Notes: a model not told the origin generated them from the sequence alone. Shown: positions 48,860 to 60,015, counted from the first letter of the stretch. The stretch is DNA of 64,000 nucleotides from Coenobita brevimanus (GCA_032717465.1 CM064670.1:20463637-20527636), one strand, 5' to 3'. A program made the numbers and translations.

Positions 48860-50500
48860 ATGGATGACATTGTGCCTGCTCCAAACCCTGACACTGCTAT
48901 TTCTGTTGATGCTGTTTCCACCGCTGCTGCTACTCCTGCTGATAAAAATAGCTCTGCAGATGATGAAGGGTTTACCCTTGTGTCTCGCAGAGCTAAGCGT
49001 GCAACCCTGACCAAGCCTGCGGCCCAGGGTTTTTCTCGGCCAGCTCTAAAGCAACCTCCTCCTCCACCTCGCCCTTCAGTGTCTGTGGCAGCCCCTCCTC
49101 CACCCCGCTCCTCTTTTCCAGCTTTCAGGGTTCCACTGCAATCGGGTTACGACACCAGCTACGATGCCGTGGCGGCCCTGGAGAGCCAGCTGCCGGGTCT
49201 TGCAGCGAGAAATCGCTTTGGCAGGGACGAAAGTTGTGTCCTCATTCCTTCCACGGAGGAGGCTTATCAGCAGCTCAAGGCCGTAGCAGAGGACGAGGCG
49301 GCAACAGTGAGGGTGACAGAGCTCACACGGGGTGGACAGGTGACGAAGGCTGTAGTGATGGGATACCCTCGTCGGTTCCCATTAGACATCCTTCGAAGGC
49401 ACGACCTGGTAGAGGAGGCTACCAGGTGCCAGCACCAGAGGACGCGGGAGGAAACCTTGCAGGTGTGTGTCACCCTCCGCGGCCCCCTTGTCCCCTCTCT
49501 CGATCTTGGGAACTGGGGAGTGTTCTGGCTGCGCCCGTACACTCCAGAGCCACTGAGGTGCTACCGCTGCCAGAGGTTCGGACACCATCGTGCAAGCTGC
49601 AGCAGGCCTGCAGTGTGCGGGATCTGCAGCAGCTCCCACGACACGGAGCAGTGCTTGGCAAAATTCCGAGCAAAGGAGCCGGTCACCTCCCGCTGTCCCA
49701 ACTGTGCAGGAGCACACCACGCCTGGCATCCCAGTTGCCCAGCGAGGGTGAAGAGGGTGAACCAGGGCAGAGAAAAGCAGGTCTCTTGGGTGCAGGAACA
49801 GCAGTCCTTGGTCTCAACGCCGGCCCCCCCAGGCACTTTTGTTTGGGGCCAACAACGCCGCCCCCAGGCACAGACTCCTCCTGTCTTAGATACGACTGCT
49901 TTTCCTCCCCTGCCAACTCCCGCACAGACTATCGAGACAGTGGCGGAGGTTCACAGGCCCATGGCCTCAACGGATCCATCACCCCTGCCGCCCCCTCCTT
50001 CCCAAGAGGATCCAGTGCTCGCGCCAGTAACGCAAACCCCTCCTCCGCAGGCACATCAATCTCAAGCAGCCCCACTCTTCACACTGGACGAGCTGCGCAC
50101 CCTGGGGACTCAATTGGCTCTGGCCATAGCAGAAACCGTGGCTCAGACTCTGGGGGTCCAGCTAAACACAGATCCTATAGTGGCAGTAGTGGACCGTACC
50201 CTGAATCAAGCAATCGAGGCCAAACGACAGCTCGTTGTTCCTCCTGCCTCAGCCAAGCGGCCTCGATCACCAAGGAAGCCCAAGTCGTCCCCCAGAGGGG
50301 CTGCTTCGAAGGTAGCCAAGATCAAGGCTCGGCCACCCCGCACCCCAGCGGCCGGCCCTCCTCATCTTCCATCGGCCCCCTTGGTACCTTCTTTGATGCC
50401 AGTGGGTCGGGAGTCAGAGGAGGTTCGCCTCGGTCTGTCTCCGGACCCCAGGACGGTGCCTACCTCAGGGTCCTCCAGTGGAACTGCGCAGGAGCAATAA
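48860..50500 (+). CDS. ORF1 (gag-like) of an I/Jockey-type non-LTR retrotransposon, three zinc knuckles
   Basis: 546 residues from the ATG at 48860 (M-D-D-I-V-P); the same frame is open upstream but only with non-ATG codons. The N-terminal 100 residues are Ala/Pro-rich with Pro runs. A central domain leads to three zinc knuckles: CYRCQRFGHHRASC (CX2CX4HX4C), CGICSSSHDTEQC (CX2CX3HX4C) and CPNCAGAHHAWHPSC. A Pro/Gln-rich stretch and a basic, Ser/Arg/Lys-rich C-terminus follow. Such gag-like ORF1 proteins bind the element RNA and form the particle needed for target-primed reverse transcription. The frame is intact, which suggests a fairly recent insertion. It overlaps the start of ORF2 in the other frame. 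Confidence 0.85.
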   Translation: MDDIVPAPNPDTAISVDAVSTAAATPADKNSSADDEGFTLVSRRAKRATLTKPAAQGFSRPALKQPPPPPRPSVSVAAPPPPRSSFPAFRVPLQSGYDTSYDAVAALESQLPGLAARNRFGRDESCVLIPSTEEAYQQLKAVAEDEAATVRVTELTRGGQVTKAVVMGYPRRFPLDILRRHDLVEEATRCQHQRTREETLQVCVTLRGPLVPSLDLGNWGVFWLRPYTPEPLRCYRCQRFGHHRASCSRPAVCGICSSSHDTEQCLAKFRAKEPVTSRCPNCAGAHHAWHPSCPARVKRVNQGREKQVSWVQEQQSLVSTPAPPGTFVWGQQRRPQAQTPPVLDTTAFPPLPTPAQTIETVAEVHRPMASTDPSPLPPPPSQEDPVLAPVTQTPPPQAHQSQAAPLFTLDELRTLGTQLALAIAETVAQTLGVQLNTDPIVAVVDRTLNQAIEAKRQLVVPPASAKRPRSPRKPKSSPRGAASKVAKIKARPPRTPAAGPPHLPSAPLVPSLMPVGRESEEVRLGLSPDPRTVPTSGSSSGTAQEQ

Positions 50501-53242
50501 GTAAGCTCCCCCTCCTGCAAGAGGCGGCCAACAGGGATCAACCACACGTTATTCTCCTGCAGGAAACCTTGTTGACTGAGAGCTCCCGGTTTCGTTTGGC
50601 AGGATACACCTCCTATCTCCTCCCTCGTGAACGCGGTGTAGCTCAGGGTTGTGCCGTTCTGGTTAGGGACCACATCGGTTCTGCAGTCTGTGAGCCTCCC
50701 TACTGTGGGACTGGTGTTGAGGTCCAGGGCGTGATCCTACAATTGGCGGGGTCACCCCTCACTGTATTTAATGTATATCGTGGCCGAGATGCATCTCTGG
50801 AGTTGGGGGACTTGTTCTCCCAGGCTACCAGGGGCCCTGTGTTCATTGGAGGCGACTTCAGTGCTCACCACGATATGTTTTCCTCGCCTCTCAAGACCAA
50901 CGAGGCTGGTCGGCACATCTCTGTAGTTCTGGAGGAGATGGGAGGTGTCTCCCTGCTGAATGACATCGATGAGGCTACTCATATTAGAGGAGGTCGACTA
51001 GACCTCGCCTTCGTTTCCTCTCCTCTCGCAGGTTCGGCAACGTGGTCACTCCATCCCCACCTCATGAGTGACCACTATGCTGTTGTGGTTGATCTACCTT
51101 TGGCTCCCCTTCCTCCACCCGGGTCGCCTCCTCAGAGGTGGGATATTAGCAGGGCGGACTGGGCAGCCTTTGACAGGGCTCTCACTCTTGCCTTCTCATC
51201 TGCCCCTGCATCAGACCTCGAGGATAGAGCAGAGCAAGTTGCTCATGCTTTTAGGCAAGCAGCATCTCTTGCTATCCCGATACAGCAGCGCTTTGCGGGG
51301 TGCTACCGGGATGGCTGGTTCTATTGTGACAGGGTCAGGGAGTTGAATCGGAGGCTGAATGCAGCTCGCAGACAGTACCGGCGGCGCCGCACTTCGCCGT
51401 GCCGCCGGTGCCTGTCTGCCGTGTCTCGCCATGTCCTCGCGGAGAAGCGCCGCCTTAGGGAGGAGGCGTGGATTAGGTGGTGTCGTACCCTTGATTCTCA
51501 CTCCACACTCCGTGAGATGTGGAGGAGAATCAGGTCCATCTCCGGTCCACGTCCCTCCCGTCCACCTTCTCACCCTGATCCTGTCGCAGAGGCCAGCCGC
51601 CTGGCTCAGCACTTTGCAGACCAGCTCTGCCTCCTGCAATCTCCCGCGGTCAATCTAGGCCAATCAGGAGAAGCTGTCCTCCTCTAGTGTTGATACTATT
51701 CAGGCGGCCTGTGACCGTCCTGATCCAGCTGATTGCCCCATCACTAGTGGGAGCTGCTGGCAGCTTTGCAGCGTAGATCGGACACTGCTCCAGGCCTTGA
51801 TGGGCTGACTTATTCCATCCTGTCGCATGCGGGAGATTGTGGTACAGAACGGCTTCTTGCTCTGCTCAACCTCTCGTGGTCTGCGGGGCGTCTGCCGAGG
51901 TCGTGGAAGACTGCTGTCATCCACCCCATCCCGAAGCCTAACAATCCTGGTGCCATGCGCCCCATCTCGCTGCTCAGCTGTATTGCCAAGACGGCTGAGA
52001 GGGTTGTGCGGGCGCGTCTGGCATGGAGGTTAGGTCCGCTTCACCCAGAGGATATTTGCCTATCATCCAGGCAGAAGTGCCTCTCACTGCCTTGCATCTC
52101 TCCTCGGTGAACTTCGGAGGTGGAGTGGGGATGGCGGTCTTCCTTGACCTTGAGAAAGCTTTTGAGTTGGCGAGCCCCAAAGTCATACTCCAGGCTCTTG
52201 CAGACAAGGGAGTGGGTGGCAAGCTCTTGTCATGGCTTGCGGACTTTTTTAATGAACGTGCTGCGGGGGTCCGCTTCCAGGGGCAGCTCTCCTCCTTTCA
52301 CACCCACCTAAACGGCACCCCCCAGGGGAGTGTCTTGAGCCCTCTCCTTTTCAATATCCTCATGGAGGGGCTCCTTACTGAGGACTATGGGCGCGGCGTT
52401 ACCCTCCTGTGCTATGCCGATGATCTGGCCCTCGTCATAGCCAGGAGGGATTGTTACACACAGGCAAACATTGCACTTGCACGGCTATATCGTAAATGTG
52501 CGGAGCTGGGCCTCAAAATTAACTACGCAAAAACCAAATGTATGCCTTTTGGCCTTAGACCTCCCCGCTTTCCCCTTCTGATTGGTGGCCACCAGCTGTC
52601 TCTCGTGGCAGTACACACATATCTTGGGGTGCGACTAGACAGCAACCTTACATTCGAGAGCCACGTCAGGTACTTGCGCGAGCGGGCAAAAACACGTCTG
52701 TCTGCTCTTCGCTCCCTCTCAAAGAAGAGTTTGGGGGCCTCTTTTTATGTGCTGCGCACGTTCTATGTCCACGCTATCAGGTCTTTGGTGGACTATAGTG
52801 CCATCTGCCTGACGGGTCTTGCCCCAAGTGTTTCTCAGTCTCTGGAGGTCATTGCAGAATGAGGCTCTGCGCATCATTCTGCATGCACCCACTGGACCAG
52901 ACTGGTGAACCTGCGAGGTGGAGGGCGGTTTCCCTTCGTTGAAAGGCCGGAATTATGCTCCGGGCTGCGGCGACCTCTCTGCAACTTGTGCACCGCAGGC
53001 CGGATCTCCCAGTCTCTTATCTACTGAAGCGGCTTCTGTCACGCCCTCCTGACCCGGCCCCTGGGCGGGACTGGGCCCGTGCCACGGTTGCTATGTTACA
53101 TAGTATGGGTGCTACTGCCGAAATATGCCAGGTCGCTGTCTCGCCCTGCTATGGGTTCGAGAGGAACCACCACCTTGGGAGCCTCCCCTTTTCCGGTGTG
53201 TTTATCCAGCAGGTGGAAAGCCTCGCAATACCATCCCAGCAC
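50461..53242 (+). pseudogene. ORF2 of the same element: endonuclease plus reverse transcriptase, frameshifted, runs into the gap
   Basis: The endonuclease begins before ORF1 ends (RVLQWNCAG, near 50470), one frame away from ORF1, in an open frame lacking a nearby ATG; translation would need frameshifting or reinitiation. Catalytic motifs are all present: QWN, LLQET, GGDFSAHH and SDH. The frame breaks near 51685 (stop), again near 51750, and again near 52030. The reverse transcriptase follows: TAPGLDGLTY, RPISLL, VFLDLEKAFE, GTPQGSVLSPLLFN and CYADD with both catalytic Asp. Another frameshift lies near 52858 (VIAE-stop; the other frame continues QNEALRIIL). The remaining C-terminal part (open from 52955) enters the N gap, so any RNase H or 3' end is unseen. 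At least four frameshifts: not functional as assembled, although some could be sequencing errors. Confidence 0.8.
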
Positions 53243-53342
53243 NNNNNNNNNNNNNNNNNNNNNNNNNNNNNNNNNNNNNNNNNNNNNNNNNNNNNNNNNN
53301 NNNNNNNNNNNNNNNNNNNNNNNNNNNNNNNNNNNNNNNNNN
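53243..53342. other. Assembly gap, 100 N
   Basis: Exactly 100 N bases, the conventional size for a gap of unknown length. The sequence left of it is ORF2 of a non-LTR element; right of it is a tetranucleotide repeat. Confidence 0.99.
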
Positions 53343-53970
53343 TTCATTCTATCTATCTATTGCCATCTATCCAGTATTGGTCACGTACTGTACTAATGTC
53401 TACAGTATCTCTATGAATCGACCCATCCATCTAACTATTCATTATTACTAGTATTATGTCCATCTCATCTATCTCATCTAGCGAGCAGTTCATTATGCTA
53501 GTGTATGTACTCTATTTATCTAGCTACAGTATCATATCTATCTAGCGAGCGAGCGAGCGAGCAGTCCATGATTGAGTCTACAGTATGTACTCTATTAATT
53601 TATCTATCTTATTTATCTGTCTCATCTACCACCCACCTCCCCGCCTGCCCACGTGGCCTGTGCATCCATCCTCTATGGCAAGCGCCTTCCCTGCCTCCTG
53701 GTTTTTCCATGCAGGTCGCCCTCGTACTCCGACAGCTTCAGCAGCGTTATTTTACCTGAAGGAGGGGGAGAGGCAGCCTGAGAGACGTAGATTCAGACGA
53801 TTTTATTCAGCTTAGAGAGATACCACAGACGATTTATTCATGTTTATTTATTTTTTATTTACCCATATTTATTTGCTGCTCTAAAAAGCATTATGGAAGT
53901 TAATTATATCAGAGAGACAGAGAGAGTAGGGAGGGAAGGGATAGGGATGGAGAGGAGAACAAGAGAAAGA
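53343..53970. repeat. Degenerate TCTA-type tetranucleotide region and flank
   Basis: From the gap to about 53630 the sequence is a decayed ATCT/TCTA repeat with a GCGA run near 53543. From 53630 to 53970 it is unremarkable; no gene recognised. Confidence 0.75.
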
Positions 53971-53972
53971 AA

Positions 53973-53973
<1 letters not shown>

Positions 53974-54039
<66 letters not shown>
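53974..54039. repeat. (GT)n followed by (GA)n
   Basis: About 50 bases of uninterrupted GT then about 15 bases of GA. Confidence 0.95.
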
Positions 54040-54041
<2 letters not shown>

Positions 54042-54257
54042 TTTCTCTTCTGGCAAAGGTGGGTCACAAGGGCCAGAGGATGCTAAGTCCTTAACACCGA
54101 TGAAGAGTTGATTTATTTCAGGGGTCACTACTCGGACTGGAAGGGATGGATCTAGCGTTCGTTTGATCCTCCTCTCCCAGGCCGTTCCACTAGAATGAGT
54201 AAGATCGTAAGGATAGAGCAAGATTGAAAGAGAAAACACTGCATCGTACTGAAGGGG

Positions 54258-55005
54258 TGAAGTGTATCACCTTAAGTGTTTTAAGTGAAGTGTATCGCCT
54301 TAAGTGTTTTAAGTGAAGTGTATCGCCTTAAGTGTTTTAAGTGAAGTGTATCGCCTTAAGTGTTTTAAGTGAAGTGTATCGCCCTAAGTGATTTTAAGTG
54401 AAGCGTATCGCCCTAAGTGATTTTAAGTGTATCAAGCCTAAGTGTTTTTAAGTGAAGTGTATCACCCTAAGTGTTTTTAAGTGAAGTGTATCACCCTAAG
54501 TGTTTTTAAGTGAAGTGTATCGCCTTAAGTATTTTTAAGTGAAGTGAATTGCCCTAAGTGTTTTTAAGTGGTGAAGTGTATAGTCATAAGTGTTTTTAAG
54601 GGATGAAGTGTATCGCCCTAAGTGTTTTTAAGTGAAATGTATCGCCCTAAGTGCTTTTAATTGGTGAAGTGTATCGCCCTAAGTGTTTTTAAGTGGTGAA
54701 GTGTATAGCCCTAAGTGTTTTTAAGTGGTGAAGTGTATCGCCCTAAGTGTTTTTAAGTGGTGAAGTGTATCGCCCTAAGTGTTTTTAAGGGGTGAAGTGT
54801 ATCGCCCTAAGTGTTTTTAAGGGGTGAAGTGTATCGCCCTAAGTGTTTTTAAGTGGTGAAGTGTATCGCCCTAAGTGTTTTGAAGGGGTGAAGTGTATCG
54901 CCCTAAGTGTTTATAAGGGGTGAAGTGTATCGCCCTAGGTGTTTTTAAGTGAAGTGTATCGCCCTAAGTGTTTTTAAGGTGAAGTGTATCGCCTAAGTGT
55001 TTTTG
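54258..55005. repeat. 28-33-bp minisatellite, about 25 copies
   Basis: Unit form GTGAAGTGTATCGCCCTAAG followed by TGTTTTTAA. The first copies are 28 bp (TTAAGTGTTTTAA type); later ones gain bases to 30-33 bp (TTTTTAAGTG or TTTTTAAGGG). Variants are clustered along the array, which suggests local expansion. No coding content. Confidence 0.9.
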
Positions 55006-55111
55006 TTTTTCGCCCTTGTTTACCATTACATCCCTAGTGGTTTCTTCCTCTACCATGAAGGAGGCTGTTCCCAAGTGTTCCGACCTGAGTGGGGGAGAAG
55101 TAACAAGTACA

Positions 55112-55590
55112 TCATCATCAACAACGTAGTAACCATCATCACCATCATTGTAATAACCCTCATCATCATCATCATTATAATAACCATCATCATCATCATC
55201 ATCATTGTAATAACCCTCATCATCATCATCATTATAATAACCATCAACATCATCATCATCATTGTAATAACCATTATCATCATCATCATTATAATAACCA
55301 TCAACATCATCATTATAATAACCATCATCATCATCATTATAATAACCATCATCACCATCATTGTAATAACCATCATCATCATCATCATTGTAATAACCAT
55401 CATCATCATCATCATTATAATAACCATCATCATCATCATCATCATTGTAATAACGATCATCATCATCATCATCATTGTAATAACGATCATCATCATCATT
55501 ATAATAACCATCAACATCATCATCACTAATAACCATCGGCATCATTGCAATAACTATCACCATCATCATTATCATCATCATCATTATCAT
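55112..55590. repeat. (ATC)n compound repeat with AATAACC spacers
   Basis: Blocks of CATCATCAT are separated by ATTATAATAACC or ATTGTAATAACC, giving a period that varies in steps of three. The long Asp/Tyr- and Ile-rich open frames on both strands are products of the repeat. It sits directly beside the RTE remnant, at the end of a recognisable MYVGYYDN-like segment. Confidence 0.9.
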
Positions 55591-55594
55591 AGTA

Positions 55595-56135
55595 ACCCAC
55601 ATACATAGCCATAACCACTCTAGCCGGCCACACCTCTATCCTAAGCTTTCTCATTGCCCACTTCACCATCTCTCTAGGGACTCTGCCAAAACTTTCTCAG
55701 AATCAACAAAAACAAAGTACAGTTCCCTTTAGTTTCTTGTAAATTGTTCCTGAAGCTGCTGGACAATATGGCATGAATGGTCCCTTTGTCTGCAAAACGA
55801 ACTGTATTTCATGAATATTTACTCTTTCTCTGATAATACGTTATAGGACTCTCTCCATTACCTTCAGGATCTGGTCCTAAAAGGTTTATGCCTCTATAAT
55901 TTCCTCTTTCCAGGGCATCACCATTCCCCTTGCACACATTTACTATCACACTCTTCAGCCAGTCATCTGGAGCAACTCACTCATGTATAATCGAATTTCT
56001 CAGGTCAGTAACTAGACCCTCTCCTACATCTCCTCAGGCCTTCAAGCATTTCAGCAGTCAACCCAGACACACTCACTGTCTTCCCCAGCTGCATCCTGCC
56101 TATTGGTCTGCTCACAGTAGCATCAAAAGCCAAGG
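55595..56135 (-). pseudogene. Decayed reverse transcriptase fragment of an RTE-like element
   Basis: On the minus strand broken frames show, in order, VMERVL, IIRERVNIHEIQF, then GRVPREMVKWAMRKL and ARVVMAMYVGY. These match the standard run of RTE-group reverse transcriptases before the active site (KVMERVLE, RVxIDxMQFGF, AFDRVPRxVxWWAMRKLG). Every second line has a stop or shift, so it is old. The downstream part has been replaced by the ATC repeat array. Confidence 0.6.
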
Positions 56136-56299
56136 GCCAAACACTGGATCCACTGACTCCAAACCTTCCCTAGTCCAGTCAAAACACACTGGGAAAAAAT
56201 CGTACCATATGAAACGCACACTAGTAGAGATTCAGTTTTCACTACATTTCGTCAGCTCTAAATTTTCTTTAGACGGAAATGGAAAGATATTTGTCTCTT

Positions 56300-56620
56300 T
56301 GACTGTTTAGTAATTCAGAGACTTGTCCCATAAGTGGAAACTACCCAAGTGTGCCAAAGGGAACTACGTGGTGGTCGTCGTAGTTGCAGTAACAGGTTCA
56401 TCTGAAAGTGAACCCAGTGAACTGCAGACTGAAGACACTTCCCTTCTCTGATGGTCCACCATCCACTTTTGGGGGGATAGGGAGGAAGATGAGGGACGTC
56501 TGTATAACCGGGCAGAGGAGCTGCTAAGTTATATAGGCGCCACCATGTGAAAAGAGTTCCTCCCAGAATCAGGGAACTGTCTCCATAAAAATACAATTAA
56601 CAAACAAACAGTAAGAACCA
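56300..56620 (-). repeat. Probable dispersed-element fragment, unclassified
   Basis: The block around 56315-56596 has an open frame of 93 codons on the minus strand with Trp/Pro-rich content typical of an untranslated repeat tail rather than a protein. Its composition differs from its flanks. I cannot name the family; the call rests on appearance only. From 56620 to 56780 AT-rich sequence with nothing recognisable. Confidence 0.3.
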
Positions 56621-56781
56621 CTTCCAAAGCTAGCATCTCTATAAACGATTAAAAGAAATAGTAACAACATTTAAAGAAAAATGGAGAAAGCAAAAATTTT
56701 TACAACCTACAGCATAAAACAATATGAAAGTAAACAACATAAACTGAAAAGCAAGAAAATCTTTTAACACGACCTTCAAAA

Positions 56782-58880
56782 TATATCTATCTATCTATCT
56801 ATTGCCAGACGCCTCAATCCCGTTTGGGGTGGCCACAAACAAATCGCCTCCAAGTCGCCCCTGTCCCCCGCCATTTCACTGCCCTGCTCCCAACTCCACA
56901 CCCTCTCTCATATACCTCTCACCCCATCCCTCCATCTCATCCTCGGCCTCCCTCCCTCTTCCCCCTCCACCTCACTCCACATACACTCTCTTCGTCAGTC
57001 TCTCACCTCCATCCTCTCCACATGGCCAAACCACCTCAGTGTGTTCCTCATAACGCTTCCTATCACATCCACATCCACACCACAACGCTCCTTTATATCC
57101 TCATTCGTCAGCCTGTCTCTCCACGTGACTCCACAGGCTCCTCTTAAATAACTCATTTCCACTGCTCTCACTCTTGACTTGTGTCCTTCCAACAACGTCC
57201 AAGCTTCACTTCCATACGTTAGAGTTGGTATCACAATACTGTCATGTAGTAACTTTTTCACTTCCATGCTCACTTCCCTGTTTCTTATCACTGCTTTCAA
57301 GGAACCAGCAACCTTTCTTCCCTGCTGTACCCTTTCAAGCACTTCCCACCCTCCAAACCTCCAATCCTTACTCATCACACTACCCAAATACTTAAACGTT
57401 ACTCACATTTTCCAATTCCTCACCATCTAACCTCTGTACGTTCACTAACTTCACCTCTCTCAAAGACCATCACTTTACTCTTCCCTACATTCACCTTTAG
57501 GTTCCGTTTCTTACACACCTCTCTCAAACTCATCCACCAAGCCTTGCAGCTCCCCTTCGTCTTCACTCAACAACACAGTATCATCTGCAAACAACAGTAC
57601 AGGAGTTTCTCCAACAACACTATCCTCTCTCACCAGGGCCACTCCAACATCCACTACCCTACCTTGTACCTCTTTTATTACCCCATCCATGTACAGATTG
57701 AACAACCATGGAGACATGACACATCCCTGCTTCAAACCAACTTTCAAAGAGAAAAATTCACTTAGTTCACCATCCACACGCACTGCAGCCTTCGCACCAT
57801 CATTACATACTCTTCACAGCATTCAACAACTTCCCATCTACTCCATATATTCTTAACACTTTCCACAATCCTTGTCTATCCACCCTGTCATATGCTTTCT
57901 ACAAATCCATGAAGCCGCATACAACTTCTTGCCCTTCTCTAGAAACTTTTCCACTAAAAATCTAAGAGTGAATATCAGATCTATACAATCTCTTCCCTTC
58001 CTAAAGCCTCCCAGTTCTTCTCCAACTAATTCCTCTGTTCTTTCTCTAACTCTGTCTATAAGTATCCTACCATACACTTTTCCTATTATACTAAGAAGAC
58101 AAATGCCCCTATGATTACCACACATTACTTCTTTTTCCCTTTTCCTTTGTACAAGGGAATAATTATAACTGACTTCCAATCCTCCGGGACTCTACCTTCC
58201 CCACTGACCAATCTGCACATCTTCCACATCCATTCTATTACTATCTCTCCCCCTGCTTCAGCATTTCACCACACACTCCATCAATTCCTGGGGCTTTCCC
58301 TGATTTAACTTTCTTCATTGCTTCACAACTTCTATCCTACTGATTTCTTCCTGTCTTCTCACCTCCCTCCTTCTCCCAGCCATTCCCCAGCCACTTATAC
58401 TCGCATTACTTCCATCCTCTATGTTCAACAATTCCTTAAAGTGTTCTCTCCATCTGCTCACTTTTTCTCCCTTCTCCACTAGTAATCTACCATTTTTATC
58501 TTTCACTCCCCTGCTAACTTCACTTCCACCCTGTCTTACTCTTTTCACTTCTCTCCAGAACATTTTCTAACAGTCCCTCCACTTTACACTCAAATTCCTT
58601 CCAAATTCCTTATCCATTCTCTTCTTACTCTCTCTTACTAATCTTTTCACCTCTCTCTTCCTTTCCACATATAACTCTCTCTTCCGCCTCTCAACTTCTT
58701 CCACGCCCCTATTTCTCACCCATTCATTGTATGCTTTCTTCTTTTGTGCCACAGCCTTTTTCACCTCTTCAGTCCACCACGCTGTTCCTTGCACCCCCCT
58801 CCGCCTTCTCTTCCTTCCACACACCACATCACATGCTGCACATATTTCTTCTGTAAATATCTTACACACACCTTCCACGT
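56782..58880 (-). pseudogene. RTE-type non-LTR element, 5'-truncated, reverse transcriptase half to 3' tail
   Basis: The minus strand starts at EGVCKIFTEEIC (58.88 kb) and continues through a basic linker (58567-58878), then a region with SRWREHFKELLN (58315-58563). The reverse transcriptase has HRGICLLSIIGKVYGRIL and LGGFRKGRDCIDLIF (57853-58179), VGLKQGCVMSPWLFNLYMDG and LLFADDTVLL with the active-site Asp pair (57511-57783). The C-terminal part has VIPTLTYGSEAW and LRWFGHVERM (56995-57387). It ends with TTGCCAGACGCC in plus-strand text and an ATCT tetranucleotide tail (56783-56802), the usual RTE-type ending. Several frameshifts separate the pieces, so it is inactive. The endonuclease half is missing. 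Confidence 0.8.
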
Positions 58881-58919
58881 GTGTGTAAGATATTGTTTAT
58901 TTATGAATAAATAAACAAT
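58856..58919. repeat. Two adjoining perfect hairpins at the 5' end of the RTE copy
   Basis: AATATCTTACACACA (58856-58870) and its exact reverse complement (58880-58894) flank a 9-base loop. A second perfect inverted repeat, ATTGTTTATTTAT (58892-58904) with its complement at 58907-58919, follows directly with a 2-base loop. The first arises because 15 bases of element sequence are repeated inverted just outside the 5' break. Confidence 0.85.
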
Positions 58920-59116
58920 TGATATGAACCACATTCAAGAACAATGACAACAAAATAAGCAATTAAGTAAACATACACCTCCAAAAAATTAACGCAAACA
59001 ACCCATATAAAAAGAAAAAATGAAAATTTATAAACCAATTTATAAAACTATAACAAAGAAAAAACAGTTGATTAAGGCAATGAAGCTTAAGATAATGCCT
59101 GACTGAAAATGAGGAA
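58920..59116. other. AT-rich spacer, no gene seen
   Basis: A-rich sequence without open frames of interest between the RTE copy and the GGAGA repeat. If the lipid-transfer-protein gene continues downstream it must lie beyond these elements. Confidence 0.5.
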
Positions 59117-59240
59117 GACATGAGGAGAGGAGAGGAGAGGAGAGGAGAGGAGAGGAGGGGAGAGGAGAGGAGAGGAGAGGAGAGGAGAGGAGGGGAAAGC
59201 AGAGCAGAGCAGATGAGGCGAGAGGAGAGGAGAGGAAAGT
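59117..59240. repeat. (GGAGA)n pentanucleotide repeat
   Basis: A run of AGGAG pentamers, decaying into GA-rich DNA up to about 59545 that includes a second short block near 59495-59545. This lies in the presumed intron downstream of the third lipid-transfer-protein exon. Confidence 0.9.
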
Positions 59241-59554
59241 AAAGTGGACTTTGACGACGTAGAATAGAGCCAACAGAGTAGAGAAGAGAAGAGAAATCAA
59301 GAGAAATTACGAGAGATGAGGAGGGTACAGAAGAAAAAAGAAACTATAGCAGAGAGGAGAAGAGAAAAGCAGAGAAAACGGGAAAGGAAAGGATAGGAAA
59401 GAAGAGTTAGAAAAAGAGTAAATGACAAGAGGCGCTTACGTATCACTAACCAGCTGCTGAGTGACGTTGACGATGTACAGAAGAGAAGATGACAGGAGAG
59501 GAGAGGAGAGAAGAGGAGAAGAGGAAAGGAGAGGAGAGGAGAGGAGTCACTAAC

Positions 59555-59644
59555 CATCAGTGGAGGGATGCTGACGATGTTGGCCACGGCTTTCCTGAGG
59601 TTGGTGATCCAGGCCTGCTCTGAGGGACCTTCTATGTACCTGGG
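59555..59644 (-). CDS. Large lipid transfer protein, third recognised exon (LPD_N domain)
   Basis: Thirty codons on the minus strand, preceded by an AG acceptor (59645-59646) and followed by a GTTAGT donor; both boundaries are phase 0. The product PRYIEGPSEQAWITNLRKAV then ANIVSIPPLM matches the part of the vitellogenin/apolipophorin N-terminal domain where family members read roughly EPEWVVNLKKGIL. This domain binds and loads lipid in secreted haemolymph lipoproteins. It follows exon two in phase after an intron of 2.85 kb. The next exon downstream was not found; retroelements and GA repeats occupy the following 4 kb. Exon size is small but typical of this domain. The family call rests on recognition of the domain pattern across three exons, not on a search. 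Confidence 0.65.
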
Positions 59645-59680
59645 CTGTGGCATGCGAAGGTGAGTTACAGACACTGATAA

Positions 59681-60015
59681 TGGTAGTCATGGTAGTTGTG
59701 GTAGTAATGGCAGGAATAGTAGCGATGGTAAAAATGGTAGTGGTGGTAATAATGGTAGTGATGGTAAAAATGGTAGTGGTGGTAATAATGGTAGTGATGG
59801 TAACAATGGGAGTGATGGTAACTGTGATAGTAGTGGTAACAATGGTAGTGATGGTAACAGTGGTAGTAGTGGTAACAGTGGTAGTGATGGTAACAGTGTT
59901 AGTGGTGGTAACAATGGTAGTGATGGTAACAATGGTAGTGATGGCCACAGTGATAGTGGTGGTAGCAATAGTAGCGATGGCATCAGTGATATTAACATTA
60001 ATAATGGTAGTTAGG
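59681..60015. repeat. GGTAGTGATGGTAACA-type minisatellite
   Basis: Imperfect repeats built on GGTAGTGATGGTAAC and GGTAGTGGTGGTAA triplet blocks, within the intron between exons two and three. Open frames across it on both strands (Val/Met-rich, Thr/Ile-rich, Leu/Pro-rich) are repeat products. Confidence 0.85.

Noticed and set aside
53096..53451. Open frames reading through the N gap
   Set aside because: Artefacts of translating N bases.
54964..55608. Long Asp/Tyr-rich and Ile-rich open frames
   Set aside because: Products of the ATC repeat; every frame of such a repeat is open.
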